A stretch of DNA of 64,000 nt from Orychophragmus violaceus (lineage: Eukaryota > Streptophyta > Magnoliopsida > Brassicales > Brassicaceae). Shown here one piece after another: positions 30,863 to 43,283 of the stretch. Numbering within the stretch: the first letter of the stretch is position 1; each line of letters opens with the position of its first letter. The notes below the pieces were generated by a model, which saw only the letters and a list, made by a program, of their open reading frames with translations, ran no database searches and was not told where the DNA came from. The stretch spans positions 95,592,630-95,656,629 of the forward strand of contig CM058232.1 of the NCBI GenBank assembly GCA_030180135.1, in the 5' to 3' direction. The position numbers were made by a program, and so were the translations under genes.

Positions 30863-32017
30863 GAAAAAGTACGACTGATAGAAGGCGCTTTTCCCAAGAT
30901 GCTCTGGTTTTTTTCTCCTCTTCTGCGCTCCGGCCGTCGTCCTTGGTGTGGCCTTTGAATCTAGTCTCTGCTGTGGTGGCGCGAGTATGTGGCTGCGTCG
31001 TCCGGTTTCGAGTTCGTCTGTGGTCCTTACCGTCTTTTTGCCGTGAGGTTTATGGTTTGCTAGAGAAAGCTTTGTCCAGTCAGATCCGGTGGTGTTGCCG
31101 TCGCGTCGGCGGATTTGTGTGGTGCTGATGATGATTTGTCTCGGGTGTATCTGCTTGTGGCTTGTCATATCTGGTGTGGTATTATCTTCTTACCCTGGTT
31201 CTTGTCGTTGCAGGCTTGGATTGACTATCTTTGGTCTAAATAATCGATTTAGGACAATTTGTTTTTTTTTTTTTGTTTCTTAGATCGTTAGGCATCCTAG
31301 CTTTATTAGTATTTGCAAGTTCCTTTTGGGATCTAGGTCTTCAGTTTCTCCCATGGTGGTCGGGGTCTGTGTGTTGTTGGCTTGCTCGTTTGTTTCGAGT
31401 GGTCTGGATGCTATGTCTCAACTTCTTTACCTCTCAGCCAGTTATGGGCTCGTGCTTTGTTGGGTAGTCTGGCATGTGTTTGTTCATCTTCTGCTTCTCG
31501 TGGTATTGTCTCTATGTCTCCAGAGAGCGCGTTTTCTATCTTCTACTTTTTTTGGTTTAGTTCCTATGGTTTCTTTTTTATCTTCTGCCCGCGGGCAAGG
31601 GTTCTCCGGCTCTAACTGCAGGATTTGGAGATGCGGTTCTTTTCGCATTTTGTCGAGGTTGTTCGAATGGTAACAAGCGTCGCTCCTTCGACTTTCTCGG
31701 GTTGTCTGCATATGATTTCTCGTGGCTCCTGCTGCGTTTTAGCAATATAATGTGAGCCGGTGAATTTTCACTAATAAAGTTCGACTTTAGATGCTACTAT
31801 TCTCTTCTCTCTTGATTCATGGTGGACAATGCTACTTGGATGTCTTGTTAGCTTTAATCTCGTTTTTTTTTTGTAGATTCTAATTGTTGTTTGGGATACT
31901 CTTTATGTTTTTACTTTGTCTCCGAGGATTACTCATTTGTCTTCGGGAGCTATCAGTTTTGCTCGCCGACTTTTTTTAATATTATATATATTAAACCGAC
32001 TTGGTTCGGCAGATAAC
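30863..32017. other. Second T/G-rich stretch, possibly a related older insert
   Basis: 30880-31980 has the same character: T/G-rich on the plus strand, no long frame, a CCGGCCGTCGTCC-like start, T runs at 31261 and 31865. No ends could be fixed. The rest up to the Tat LTR is AT-rich. Confidence 0.35.
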
Positions 32018-32552
32018 TGTGAGATCTGAGATTCACACTAAGAATTTGTATTCGTGGATTTGGACTTTAGGATATAGAAATGGTATAGATTTCCTATGAA
32101 TCAAAGACTTTATTGAGATTGATCATCGAGATAGAACAAACACAGTCGAAAAGAGAGTACAAAGAGAGTTGATCGAGCTATCTAGTCGAAGTGTTCTTAG
32201 CTAGGGTATGTCTTGAATGAATCACCACTTCTCCTTTAAATAATCTCGACTTTGATCTCCTAGTTCCGATATTTCGGCCTCGCCATCGTAACGATCTCCG
32301 AGATTTGTGCGGATCAGTTGAACTGACGAAGACCGGGTTGCTCTATCTCCACGTCGTCTCCTGCCGAGCTCGAGCTCGATTGCTTCCTACTTCGGCATTG
32401 CTTGGGCCTTGTCAAGAAGTCAATCGTATAGGCCCAACAGAGAATAACGGTGGATCTCTCTCTGTCTTGATATTGAAACGGGCTCATAATGATGGGCCTT
32501 TGTTTTATTTGTTAATGGGCCGTATTTCCTAGAGGGAAATCCAGTACCAACA
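32018..32552 (-). repeat. Tat 3' LTR
   Basis: 535 bp; on the minus strand it starts TGTTGGTACTGG and ends CTCACA (TG...CA). It directly follows a purine tract on that strand. The partner LTR is not in the window. Confidence 0.72.
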
Positions 32553-32567
32553 ATAGCCCCCCAGCCC
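32553..32567 (-). promoter_or_regulatory. Tat polypurine tract
   Basis: On the minus strand GGGCTGGGGGGCTAT lies immediately before the LTR start. A G-rich tract of this kind is usual in Tat elements. Confidence 0.75.
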
Positions 32568-32730
32568 ATTGATTTCGAGAAGTCAAGGTTAATGGGCGGT
32601 TGACGTTCTCGGGAAGAGGCATGCGCCTCGGGTGTGATAAACCTAATGATTGCTTTCGCTCCACCCGTTGATCTTGTTTTGATCCAACGATCAGGAGTGG
32701 GCGCGTGGGTCGAACTGGACTGCTTTTTAG

Positions 32731-33399
32731 TGTTGGGAATGTCCTGAAATCTATTGTACTATCTCTAGAAAGTATGATAAATGTCGAGATCAGACATAAG
32801 TCATAAATACTGGGTGATCATGATGGTTTGCTAGAGTCCGATCTTGATCTATAAGTTTAGGACTTATTACCAGTATTGTATGATCCCAAAGGGTCACACA
32901 CCATAGCTAACGGGAAAGTTAAGATGGAATTAATACGGTAAGATGCAGTGGCATTTACTGTATTTGTACAGAGAGTTGGGCAGACAACAAATGGGCTTTT
33001 GTCTGATTTGTGTCTTGGGCCCAAAAGTCTAATGGACCATTAGTTTAATTAATTAAACTTGGGCCCATTAGTGAGTTAATATGATTGCAACAAGGGTTTT
33101 AGAAACCCTAAGCCATTTTGGCGATTTGTGGGTGTGGCCGCAGGGCCTCTCCCTCTCCAATCTCTCTCTCTGTTGATCATCCATCCGGTCTAGCAGCCAT
33201 CCGTGCTTGTAAGCGTGTGGATACCGAGGAGGAACATGTATTCATCTGTTCGTTGATCTCGACATTACAATCATTCCGCTGCAAAAGGTAATGTCCAGGT
33301 TTGTGTTTATGATTCATTTACAAGAACCTAGATCCTTGATTAAATATGTGTTAGGTTGCAATCTGAGAATTGAACCATGGAAAACACTATAATCCTTCA
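32731..33399 (+). repeat. Copia-B 5' LTR
   Basis: TGTTGGGAATG...CCTTCA. Donor-like AAAAG|GTAATG with GT at 33288 follows CCGCTGC. Confidence 0.95.
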
Positions 33400-33400
33400 G

Positions 33401-33413
33401 TGGTATCAGAGCC
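33401..33413 (+). promoter_or_regulatory. Copia-B primer binding site
   Basis: TGGTATCAGAGCC, complementary to initiator Met tRNA, one base after the LTR. Confidence 0.93.
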
Positions 33414-35264
33414 TAGGTCATTAGTTTCTTGTAATTTGGATCTTGTTGTATGAATCGATTTGCTTTTTGAATTCATTTGGAATCGATTGTTGAGTTTTGT
33501 TAAAAGTCAAAATCGATTTGTTTTGTTTTGTTAACGAGCAAGAATCGATTGATTAATGTTTGTTTAATCATTAGAATCGATTTGTATAAGGTTGATTATT
33601 AATGTGTAGAATCATGACTTTGTCCTTTAGTGAAGTCATAATCGCTTGTTGTCTTTCATTAATAATCGATAACTCAAGTGAATCGTTTGTTCAATTGAAA
33701 AATCATTTGATAATTATCGATTTTGTCATGTTATCATGATTGTTTAGAATCACTGTTGTCACGATCGTTTGACTTTGCTCAAATCAATTATTGAAGTTAG
33801 GTTAAATTATTCGCTTGTTGTTGATTGGTTTAATGTAACGAAAAGCGAATTGAAAAAGCCAATTGTTTGACTTTGCCTTGTTTTGTAATCATGATCGTAA
33901 AGCGATTGGAAAAGTCATATTCGATTGTTAATTTAATTGTTGAAATCGGTTTTGTCCTCTTGTTGAAATTCGATTATTGAATTGGTCTATGGTAAAGGAC
34001 AAAACTGAATCGCATGTTGATTTTGGGAAATCGTGATGATCGTTTGTTTAATAATTAAACAATGCCATGTGGGATTACCCACTGTAGCGTGGTTCAGGAA
34101 ATCGTGATGTTCAATCATAAGTTTAACAAACAAAATCGCTTGTGGAATTTGTTATATAATCATAAGTGATTCGTTTGTGGTTCGTTTTTCCCAAACCCAC
34201 GACAATGAACCGATCAAACCGATTGTGGTTCATTGTCTGCTTTAGCCATAACCGCAAGTTAGGTCAAAATTGGCTAAAACACTAGGTGTTTCTTTCCGAT
34301 TTTGGACTTAACTGAACCGATCCAATTTAATTGGTGGTTCAAGCGGTTAACCCAAATCGCGGTTTGCTGGAAATTATTTAATACAATTGGTATTATTTAA
34401 TTTCTGGTTAAACCGGATTGAAATTCATAAAATTGAATTTTAACCTAAACCGAAGGCTGGTCTAAGTTTGATTTGGTTGGACCAAATAATTTAGAGCTGG
34501 TCTGGTTTAGTAAATAACCGATGGTTTTGATAGTTAATTTGGTCTTGGACCAGAATTAATAAACCGACTCGGTTATGTCAAATTATTGGGCCAATTGGAA
34601 TTCTATGGTCTTGGGCCAAGAATTGGGCCTATAATTTGTGACCCAATCCCAAAATATTTATAAAATATTAAATTAGAAATTTCTATTTTTAGTATGTTTC
34701 TAAATTTAGAAAGTTTTTAAAACAAGTAAGTTTCCCAAAATAGTAATCTTCTATTTTTGGAAATAAAACTTAAAATCCTCAAAACCAATATCAAGCTTGG
34801 ATGTCTTTCCAATCTTGTCAGCTACTTAACGCTTATTCGATTACAGATATGGCTTACAGTGTGAGGTGTCTGTTTTCGCGTAAGTAAAGTAGTATATAGT
34901 CACTAATTTCATTGGGAGTCCCAGACTTTAGTGATTATTTGGCTGTAAGAGATTGGTTTCCTTGACTGGGTCATCGGGAGTCCCGGGCCTTGAGACATCT
35001 GGTGAATTGGGCCTTGGGCTCAATTCACAACCGAGAGTTATATGGTTATAACTAGCTGTGTGTATGCTTACCAAGTAAAGCTAATTCTGGGTGACGGCCA
35101 GTGGCCCACTTTGGAATTAGCTGAACATGGGTCTCGGAATCATTGCATTCTTATGAGGTTGAACAAGGAAATTTTGAATGCAATGCGAGTTTTCTTATAA
35201 GTTATTAAGATTACTCTTTTATGAACTAAATAACTAAAACTCTTTTTATCTCCAAATTTCAGCT
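33414..35264 (+). other. Copia-B leader
   Basis: About 1.85 kb, no gene. The first 800 bases are rich in AATCGATT-type repeats, the counterpart of the GATC island in family A. From about 34800 it matches the conserved leader block (CATCGGGAGTCCCGGGCC, GGGTGACGGCCAGTGGCCCA). It ends in a branch-like AACTAAAAC, a pyrimidine tract and TTTCAG before the gag ATG. Confidence 0.8.
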
Positions 35265-36155
35265 ATGACGAGCACAAACAATCAAAACACTTTCTCGATC
35301 CGGTCTGTCCTTGAGATGGACAAACTGAACGGATCAAATTTCTTGACTTGGTCGCGGAACCTGAGGCTAGTCCTCAGGCAGGAGAGAAAGGACTATGTCC
35401 TTGAGAAAGCTCTCCCCGTGAGGATCGGGTCCAATGCCTCTCATGCAGTATATGATGCTTGGAATAAGCATTATAATGATGCGGTAGATGTGCGTGGTCT
35501 GATATTGGCTACCATGGACTCAGATTTGCTGAAGCAATATGAGAACATGGAGTCGCCAATAGAGATGATCAGCAGCCTGAAATTGAAATTTCAGGAGCAG
35601 GTAAGAGTGGAGAGATACCAGTTGGTTAAATCTCTCACTAGCTGCAAGCTACCAAATGATCATCCAGTAAGTCCTCATGTCAGTAAAATGGTGGGTTACG
35701 TTGATAACCTGAGGAAACTGGATTATCCAGTTAGCCAAGAATTGGCAACTGAGATCATTCTGCAGTCACTGCCGTCAAGCTATGATAAGTTCAGAAGGAA
35801 CTATATCAAGAAAGGCTTAACGAAGACGTTGACTGAACTGCATGATATGCTCAAGACAGTTGAGCCAAACGTGAAGAGTACCCTGTACAATCTCATGAAT
35901 GAGAAGGGTAGGTTTACTAAACCTAATGCTGACAAGGGTGAAGACAAAGTTGTCCAGATTTTGAATCATGGCAAGCGCGTGTCTTCTGAGCCCGAGTCAG
36001 ATACCTCTTACGTTGATAAGTGCTGCTACTGTGAAGAGACTGGGCATTGGAAGAGAGATTGCATTAAATTCATGGAAGATAATGAGGAGTTGAAGTCGAT
36101 GTATGAGACTACTTCCTCAGGTATTCATGTTATTACTTCAAGTTATACCTTATAG
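35265..36155 (+). CDS. Copia-B Gag, intact frame
   Basis: 296 residues, homologous along its length to Copia-A Gag. It has the N-terminal SIRSVLEMDKLNGSNFLTWS region, the central capsid-like part (about 60-215), a basic linker, and an intact CCHC knuckle CCYCEETGHWKRDC (near residue 250). It ends at TAG 36153-36155, directly before the position of the protease active site, where the downstream sequence keeps a recognisable but altered motif (NTG instead of DTG). So only Gag can be made. The open Gag stands out against a pol broken by many stops. Confidence 0.9.
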   Translation: MTSTNNQNTFSIRSVLEMDKLNGSNFLTWSRNLRLVLRQERKDYVLEKALPVRIGSNASHAVYDAWNKHYNDAVDVRGLILATMDSDLLKQYENMESPIEMISSLKLKFQEQVRVERYQLVKSLTSCKLPNDHPVSPHVSKMVGYVDNLRKLDYPVSQELATEIILQSLPSSYDKFRRNYIKKGLTKTLTELHDMLKTVEPNVKSTLYNLMNEKGRFTKPNADKGEDKVVQILNHGKRVSSEPESDTSYVDKCCYCEETGHWKRDCIKFMEDNEELKSMYETTSSGIHVITSSYTL

Positions 36156-38662
36156 GTATTGAATACTGGTTGTGGCACTGATATTTGTTATAATATGCAG
36201 AGCCTGAGCAACAGTAGAATGTTGAAGGAAGGGCAAGTGGAACTGCGTGTCTGGAAGGAGCTATGGATGCTGCCTCAGCCTTAGGGTTTTCACTTGTAGA
36301 TGCCTTTGAGGCTTGGTTTTGTATTAATAATTGCTACAATGTACCTGCTTTAAGCAGAGTTGTCTTTCATTTTCTTGTAAAGAATTTGAATGTTTTTCAT
36401 TTTGATAAAGACAAGTTTTGTTCTTTTGATCTTAATGAAATGTTAATTGTAGCACCCTATTCAAGGAATGGGTTTTATATCTTAAACCAAAGAGTGCCTA
36501 AATGTAACATAAATACCGAATTGGTTTAAATCTGATGAATTAAACCTGATTTTTCTTGGCATAAATGTTTTGGTCAAAGAGTAAGTCAGATTCAGAAACC
36601 CCATAGTTATGGACTTTTGGGCTCATTTGAATGAATATCTTATGAGACTTGAATTCTGCTTACTGGACCAAAAGACAATGGGCCCATCTTAGCCGAGCTA
36701 AAGAAAGGCCCAAAGGCTTATTGGACATTGAACATACTCATGTATGTGGTCCGATGAGCAGTAATGCCAGAGAAAATTTCCTGTACTTCATTGTCTCTAC
36801 TGATTACTTCAGTGAGTGTGACTGTGTTCATTTGATGAGACACAAGTCGGAATTATTTGATATGATCGAAAGAATCCAGAATGAGGTATAGAATCTGAGT
36901 GACAAAAGTATTGAGACTCTGGATTAGATCACGAGTGAAAATACTTAAGTCATTGATGGTGTGATCATCTGAATGAGTGTGAAGTCGCTTCACAGCTCAT
37001 TTCTCCTGAAAACCTTGAGGTGTTTCTGTGAGAAAGTATCAGATCTTATTAGAAATGATTAAAGATGAGTCACACGAATCTTCCATGATATTCTTTAAGA
37101 ATAACGCTCTAGAAATATCTAAGTTTACGCTGAAATAGTTCCACCAATATCAGTTGAAAGACACCACGTAAATGTGGATTGGAAATGATCCAAATTCGTC
37201 TTTACTGAGTATTTGTAGTTGTGCTACTTCGCTGGTTGTCCTAGGGAAACCAAGGCTTGTTACTTTTACGTCCATTCTGTTTTCTAAGAAGGGAAGTTAC
37301 TTTCCAAGAAGAACAGTGGGAGTAAAAGTGTAACTCGAAGAAATTCGAGAAATACAGGAAGCTGCTCAACCTGTTGAGGAAGAGCAGCGGATGGATTTAC
37401 AGATTTCTGTAGAATCTACACCTGTAGAGCCTGAAGTTCGCAGATCTGAATGAATCAGTCACTAATCCGAGAGTGATTTCTCGTCATTAGTTGAACCTGA
37501 TGATCATTGAAAGTTGCCATGATCTGATGATCATTGAAAGTGACGAACCTGCGAAATTCACAAAAGCGAAAGTGAGCCCGGACTCCGAAAAATTACACTA
37601 TGTGTAAGTTAGCTTCATTGATCCATTCATGGATGGAAGCAAACATATCGGAGTTAGAATCTTCGTTCTGTTGAAGTAGTCAAGGTTTTGACTTGAACAG
37701 GAACGAAGTGGAACTGTGCGTTTACTAAAAGATAAGTGGGAGCAATGTTGCATTTCTCATATTGTATGTCGATAACATACTGATTCTCGGAAATAACGTC
37801 CCAATGCTGCAGTCGGTAAAGGACTGGCTTGGGAGTTGGTTTTATGATTGACATGGGTAAAGCCACGTAGTTCTTGGATTTTGGATCTAAAGATAGAGAT
37901 CCAAAAGAGCTGGTATGACAAAGTCAGGATTCTTATATTGACAAAGTCCTACACGTTTTAAGCATTCCAAGAAGGGTTTTATGCCAATGTCACATGGCAT
38001 TACGTTAAGCAAGAAACAGTGTCCTACGATAACTGCTGAGCTTGAATGCATGGATGAGATTCCATATGCGTCGGCAATTGGATCTATCATGTATGCCATG
38101 ACATGTGCTTGTTTTGATGTTGCTTTAATGTTAAGCAAGACAAGTAAAGACCAGTCAAATCCAGCAAAGAATCACTGGATTGCCGTAAAGAATATCCTAA
38201 AGTATTTGAGGAATACTAAGGATAAATTCTTGATTTACGGAGAAAGTGAGGTGCTACAAGTCGATAGAGTCTGAAAGGCAAGTTTCCAATAGACAAAGAT
38301 AATTCCCGGTCACAGTCCGGCTATATCTTGTGTCTGACTGGCGGTGCAAGGCACTGTTGCTGACTCCATGACTTAAGCTGAACATTTCGCAGCTTGAGAA
38401 GCGGCGAAAGAGGTTGTTTGGAAAGAAGAGTTCATCACTGAACTTGATGTGATTCCCAGCATAGATGAGACTAGCTGCACATCAGAAGTCCAAACACCTT
38501 GAGGGTAGGTATAACCTATTCCGTGAGATAAATGACAGAGGTGTTAAGTAGATCAGCAAGTTTCAACGAATGAGAACGTTGCTAATCTATTAACGAAGCC
38601 ACTCCTTAGACCTAAGCACGAGTCGCGGACTGTAGCTGTAGGATAAGTGAAATTAAGATGTA
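36156..38662 (+). pseudogene. Copia-B pol remnant
   Basis: Recognisable blocks in order are: pre-integrase (36263-36529), integrase start with HTHVCGP (36649-36891, ending in TAG), an integrase core with the second Asp lost, RT around 37730-37850 with YVDN in place of YVDD, and RNase H pieces (38040-38640). Stops and frameshifts are dense, and total length is several hundred bases shorter than in Copia-A. No active Pol can be made. Confidence 0.9.
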
Positions 38663-39500
38663 GTCTTAATTTCAGTGGGAGTTTGTAAAGGGCTTTATTT
38701 AGTTGTTTTGAAAGGTTCATGAAAACATAATATTTTATGTTTATGAAATTTATGATTTCTGGATTATTTTAACTGTGATATAAATAATCGTTCCAAAATG
38801 ATTCATGTCATTATATATGGGCCATCGAAGTACATGAGTAGACTTGATCCTGAAACCCCATATTTAACGAAATGACATAAATCATAGTGTCCATAGTCGA
38901 AGGTTGTTGAAATTGGAACACCAACAACCACTTGAGACTAGATTGTGTTGAGACTTATGACCAAGTTTCGACGGGTCATAGAAGCGCGGCATCAAAGTCG
39001 ACACATAGGTATATGTAGGGGAGCATATGACCGGACATGGCCCGCTGATGAGAACTCTACAAGATATTAATATCTGTGTCATAAGAGGTTCTCATATACG
39101 ACTATAGAGTATAGTCCTTAGACCTGAGTTCGCATGCATGTGGCTGCACATGGATTGATGCACTTTGATCATTGTCTAACGCTGTTTCGTAACTGGGAGC
39201 TATAAGGACCTTGGTTGGGTGTATTATGAAGCGTGTAGTTCATAGTGATGGAACAAGATGGGATTTGTCCCTGCCGTTTAACGGAGGTAATATCTCTAGG
39301 CCAATCGGAGACTTGATAGCTGGTAAGAGAGTGGCCACTCCCAAACGGACTTGCCCAAGTCGTTTGCATTGTCAGTATCAAATCTGGTCCGATGAACATG
39401 GTCTGGCTATATAAGGATGACACGCATCTTGCCTTATGCCAGATCGAGATATTGAGACAAAAGGACTAGAGAATGTAGGATTCCAGTACAAGTGGGAGAT
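38663..39500 (+). other. Copia-B 3' trailer with polypurine tract
   Basis: The counterpart of 5840-6687, clearly alignable by eye. AGTGGGAG occurs at 38674 and in the PPT at 39491-39498. Confidence 0.85.
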
Positions 39501-40169
39501 TGTTGGGAATGTCCTGAAATCTACTGTACTATCTCTAGAAAGTATGATAAATGTCGAGATCAGACATAAGTCATAAATACTGGGTGATCATGATGGCTTG
39601 CTAGAGTCCGCTCTTGATCTATAAGTTTAGGACTTATTACCAGTATTGTATGATCCCAAAGGGTCACACACCATAGCTAACGGGAAAGTTAAGATGGAAT
39701 TAATACGGTAAGATGCAGTGGCATTTACTGTATTTGTACAGAGAGTTGGGCAGACAACAAATGGGCTTTTGTCTGATTTGTGTCTTGGGCCCAAAAGTCT
39801 AATGGACCATTAGTTTAATTAATTAAACTTGGGCCCATTAGTGAGTTAATATGATTGCAACAAGGGTTTTAGAAACCCTAAGCCATTTTGGCGATTTGTG
39901 GGTGTGGCCGCAGGGCCTCTCCCTCTCCAATCTCTCTCTCTGTTGATCATCCATCCGGTCTAGCAGCCATCCGTGCTTGTAAGCGTGTGGATACCGAGGA
40001 GGAACAGGTATTCATCTGTTCGTTGATCTCGACATTACAATCATTCCGCTGCAAAAGGTAATGTCCAGGTTTGTGTTTATGATTCATTTACAAGAACCTA
40101 GATCCTTGATTAAATATGTGTTAGGTTGCAATCTGAGAATTGAACCATGGAAAACACTATAATCCTTCA
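39501..40169 (+). repeat. Copia-B 3' LTR
   Basis: 669 bp, with four substitutions from the 5' copy and no indel. Confidence 0.95.
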
Positions 40170-40981
40170 TTTAGCGCGTCGTCAGTCGTGGCGTGTGTTT
40201 GTTTGAGAACTTCATCTCCTACCGTGGATCTGGTCGATCACCAACGGCTAAGATTCGAGGGTCGCGAAGAGTCTTTTCAGGCTCGTTCTTTTGCTGATGT
40301 GACCTAATCATCGTGCATTCGTAGCCGTTGATCTTAGGGAAAGCGAGGAGTCCAAACCATCTCGATTTTCTCGTAATTATTACGAATTCGGAATCGTACG
40401 GTTAAGATTTTGCACGATTCCCACTATAATTTTCTCATATTTGCCGAGGGTGGTTTCTCTCCTTCACACTTTCGCTTCTTCTTTTTCCTTGCTCTGGTTT
40501 TTCTTTTATCGTCGGAGAAGTTTCCTTCTAAAACCCTTTGCTTCCTTTATTCCGATACACCGCTTCATATGGCTCTCAGAGACGCGACAGGAGCTAGCAC
40601 GAGTATAGTGGCGGGATTGTTTTGTCCGCATCTGACCTCTCTCTTAACCGAGAATCATATTCGCCTGTTGCGAACGCAGTGTCGGATTCCTCTGGAGGTA
40701 GAGATAGTCGTTCCGTCGCTGGTAATCTCGCCGGAGACAATCGTGGAAGGCTACTGCTGTGCCTCCTACACATACTTCGAGAAGTGTGGGCTTTTCTTCC
40801 CCATTCCTCGCCTGGTTTCCTTGGTACTGGCCCAGTTCCAGCTGGCGTTCCATCAGATGACGCCGAACTTCGTCCGACACGTTATCGGACTCGGAGTCAG
40901 GGCCGCGGAAGAGGGAATTGAGTTTGGGCCCGAGGAGCTTATGCGAGTTTGCTCGGTAAAGCAAAATACACGCTTCCCTGG

Positions 40982-41718
40982 TGTTGGGATTATGTCCTGA
41001 AATCATATTGTACTAACTCTAAAGATAGTTGTATTGTCGAGATCGGACAATTCATGTGATACTAGGTAGTCATAATGTTTTGCTAGAAACCGCTTATGAC
41101 AAATGAGTTGTAACTCATTTCCAGTATCGTGTGAACCTACATGGTCACACACCTAAGCAAGTTGGACATACTTCGTATGGGATTGACCATTGGCATATGG
41201 TCTGATCGATGTGTATTAGATACACATCGAATTGAGTTTCAAAGGGGTGTATCGATCGACACCATTGGGTGCGTTGGTCGATACAGGACGTGTGTCGATC
41301 GACACCAATGAGTGTGTCGGTCGACATAATGGCGAAACCGAAACTGATGTTTCGGTTCACCTCGAGGTCAATATATAAACTCGTTTTATGTATCTCGACC
41401 AAGTGAGTGATCGTGAGCGCCGCCCAGAGTGTTTTCTCAGAGAGAAAACACAGAAACCTCAGAGAAACTCAGTTCCCAAGGAGATCCGAGTCCCGGTACT
41501 AGCATCCCGGCGGATTCCAGCTTGTGTGCGTGTGGACTATCAGTAGAGGCGCAACATCTGAGGCGCTGGAGATCTTGTTTATCTGACCCTATTCCGCTGC
41601 CAGGTTCCAGGTAAACACGAGATCTGATTCATGATTCAATTAACTAGACCCTAGATCCTAGGCTATCTGGAACTCGCGAGAATTCTGAATCTGGTAGAAT
41701 TGGCTCCAAGTTCCATCA
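40982..41718 (+). repeat. Copia-C 5' LTR
   Basis: 737 bp. It contains the 14-bp palindrome GTGTCGATCGACAC (41289-41302) and further CGATCGACA/TCGGTCGACA repeats, TATATAA at 41372, and donor CCAG|GTAAACA at 41611. Confidence 0.95.
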
Positions 41719-41719
41719 G

Positions 41720-41732
41720 TGGTATCAGAGCC
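41720..41732 (+). promoter_or_regulatory. Copia-C primer binding site
   Basis: TGGTATCAGAGCC one base after the LTR end. Confidence 0.93.
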
Positions 41733-43283
41733 TTAGGGTTTTATCATTGAATCGAGCCTGTTAAACGAATTTGATGATTTAGATTCGCAAACTAGGTTGT
41801 TTGAATTAGAACAGGTGAGATCGATTTAATCGATCTGCGATCGATTTAATCGATCTGCGATTCTGTGTTTTCGCACAGTGTCGATCGACACACTGGGTGT
41901 GTCGGTTGACATAAGGTGGCGAAATCTACAGATTCGGCGGCTAGGGTTTTTCGCGAAGAAAAAACCGAAAGCCTTCTGTGTCGATCGACACAAGTTGTGC
42001 ATCGGTCGACACAGAACAAATTCGGTCGAGTATCGATCGACACAGGTTAGTGTCGGTCGACACAGACCAAGCGAATGGTTAATCGGTTCAATTGGATTGG
42101 ACCAGTTATCATTCTTGGTTAAGTCCGAATTGATCGGTTTAAATTGGATGAATTGGTTTAATTGGATTAAACTGATTATCTCAATTAGCATAAACCGATG
42201 GGTAAAATCAGTTTGATTGGATAAGTCGGTTCAATTGAATTAGACTGGTTATCGCAATCAGTTAAAACTGGTTTATACGGTTTAAATTGGATAAATTGGT
42301 CGTGCCAATTGGATTGAACTAATTATACCAATTAGTATAAACCGATGGTTAAGATCAGTTTGATCAGATAAGTCGGTTCAATTGGATTGGACCGGTTATC
42401 AAAACTATCTTCGGTTTAGGTCCATGTCGACCGTCACACATGGGTTGTGTCGATCGACATGACCGGTTCGATGAACCGGGTTAATTGAATTAACCGGTTA
42501 TTGAAGTTCGGTTTTGTTTGGTAGTGTCGATCGACAGACATAGTCTGCGTCGATCGACACAGTATTCGAAATTCTGGTTATTGAACCTTGAATTTGCAGA
42601 AACCAAACTAGACTTAAACATTGATCAAAGATTAGCTTCAATGTGGTCAACTGTCAAGACTCGTTTCGTTGTCTGATGGTCTAGCCAAGAGCTTGGTGTC
42701 CACAATTACGTGAGTAAGACAAGTAGTAATGTTGATGGACTTGCAGTGCTAAAACATCAACAATTACATGACCTAAGAGATTGATTTGCTAAACTTTTGG
42801 GTTTAGTTTCCTCAACTAAATATCAAGTGACCTTGATGTCTTGTCCAATCTTGTCTACTGTCAAGACTTGTTTCGTTTGTTGGATAGTCTTGGAGTCCTT
42901 GGTATCCACTGCTACATGAGTAAGACAGGTGATCATTGATAGACTTGCAGTGCGACTGTCAATGATCACTAGACTGAAGAGATTGGTTTACTTGACTGAG
43001 CCATCAGAAGTTCTGGGCTCAGAGACATCAGAGTGGATAAGGCATAGTTTGTCTCATCCACAACCAAGAGTTGTACTGGGTACAATTAGCAATGATTTGC
43101 TTACCTAGATAACTAAAGTTTGGGTGATGGCGAGTCGTCCACTCAGATTTTGGAAATGTATGGATCTTGGATCATTATATTCATAGAGGAAACATTGTTT
43201 GAATATAATGCGAGTTTTCTTATTAAAATAAGATTTCTCATCATATACATAACTAAATCTTTGTTTTTATTGGATTTCAGCTT
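41733..43283 (+). other. Copia-C leader with TCGATCGACA palindromes
   Basis: No gene. 41830-42560 holds many TGTCGATCGACAC-like palindromes, often in pairs split by a short CTGGGTGTG-type spacer, alternating with AATTGGATTGAACCGGTTA repeats. 42600-43260 holds the conserved leader block. It ends in AACTAAATC, a T-rich tract and TTTCAG (AG 43279-43280), with the ATG four bases later. Confidence 0.8.

Larger units (their letters stand above)
32731..40169 (+). mobile_element. Copia-B: young but pol-defective copia element
   Basis: 7439 bp with 669-bp LTRs at both ends and target duplication TTTAG (32726-32730 and 40170-40174). It has a leader, an open gag, decayed pol and the conserved trailer. 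I count four differences between the two LTRs (positions 23, 97, 110 and 537 of the LTR). It is inserted in the Tat element between its 3' LTR and its antisense gene. Confidence 0.95.

Noticed and set aside
41178..41402. Short frames in Copia-C/D LTRs (for example minus strand, 41145-41402 and 47500-47682)
   Set aside because: Repeated only because they lie in LTR copies; they follow the palindromic CGATCG words and show no domain.
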